13,741 bases of DNA from an uncultured Bacteroidales bacterium (lineage in GTDB: Bacteria; Bacteroidota; Bacteroidia; Bacteroidales; Muribaculaceae): contig CAMWUH010000026.1 of NCBI GenBank assembly GCA_947177325.1, forward strand, positions 1 to 13,741, written 5' to 3'. The notes under the pieces are model-generated. The model saw only the letters and a program-made list of their open reading frames with translations, made no database searches and was not told where the DNA came from. Positions 13,690 through 13,741 of the stretch are shown one piece after another (within the stretch, counting starts at the first letter, position 1; each line of letters begins with the position of its first letter). A program made the position numbers and the translations under genes.

Positions 13690-13731
13690 AGGGTTGGTCG
13701 CAACTTGTTCCGGAAGTTGCGACTCAACCCT
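13690..13731 (-). terminator. Second strong hairpin, probable terminator of a gene beyond the right edge
   Basis: AGGGTTGGTCGCAACTT (13690-13706) pairs with 13714-13731 over 17 bp with one bulged T (13724), around a 7-nt loop. On the minus strand it is followed by CTTTTCTTATG, U-rich as expected for an intrinsic terminator, so it probably ends a minus-strand gene lying to the right, convergent with the ferredoxin. Confidence 0.6.
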
Positions 13732-13741
13732 TTGAATAATC

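Noticed and set aside
1..13741. CRISPR arrays, insertion sequences, tRNA/rRNA genes, phage genes
   Set aside because: No regularly spaced direct repeats, transposase motifs, terminal inverted repeats flanking an ORF, or cloverleaf-like sequences were seen on either strand.

Overview
The window looks like a Bacteroidota chromosome of roughly 50% GC, most likely order Bacteroidales and perhaps family Muribaculaceae. The evidence is the Bacteroidales-type protein set, near absence of Shine-Dalgarno sequences, A-rich leaders before ATG starts, and -7 elements of the form TAnnTTTG. The genus assignment is an inference. Most of the window is core metabolism and housekeeping, with no mobile element, tRNA, rRNA or CRISPR array.

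Layout. (1) 1-2602, plus strand: end of argB, then argE and argH, an arginine biosynthesis run closed by a 17-bp hairpin terminator. (2) 2707-6248, minus strand: an Fe-S flavoprotein with its own terminator, then cysE with its own promoter, then an RlmL-like 23S rRNA methyltransferase carrying a ~165-residue arginine-rich tail. (3) 6498-7913, plus strand: an orphan protein with a TerB-like N-terminus behind a clear TAACTTTG promoter element, divergent from the flavoprotein. (4) 7944-13290, minus strand: a tightly packed six-gene run transcribed in the order DUF4105/Lnb-like membrane protein, degenerate PafA-type alkaline phosphatase homologue, SemiSWEET transporter, rnhB, HAD phosphatase, ribF. 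Its junctions are a 4-bp ATGA overlap, 56 nt, a 4-bp ATGA overlap, 4 nt and 0 nt. (5) 13433-13600, plus strand: a 55-residue 2[4Fe-4S] ferredoxin with its own promoter, followed by two strong hairpins.

How the genes may work together. ArgB, ArgE and ArgH act in one pathway. The HAD phosphatase and RibF sit directly against each other in the same frame, separated only by the TAG stop, which suggests a flavin-related phosphatase. The two first genes of the minus-strand run both encode envelope proteins and are translationally coupled. The second appears to have lost every catalytic residue of the PafA phosphatase family and is the most unusual protein here. It and its partner are the best candidate for an undescribed system, but that is inference from gene arrangement and missing residues.
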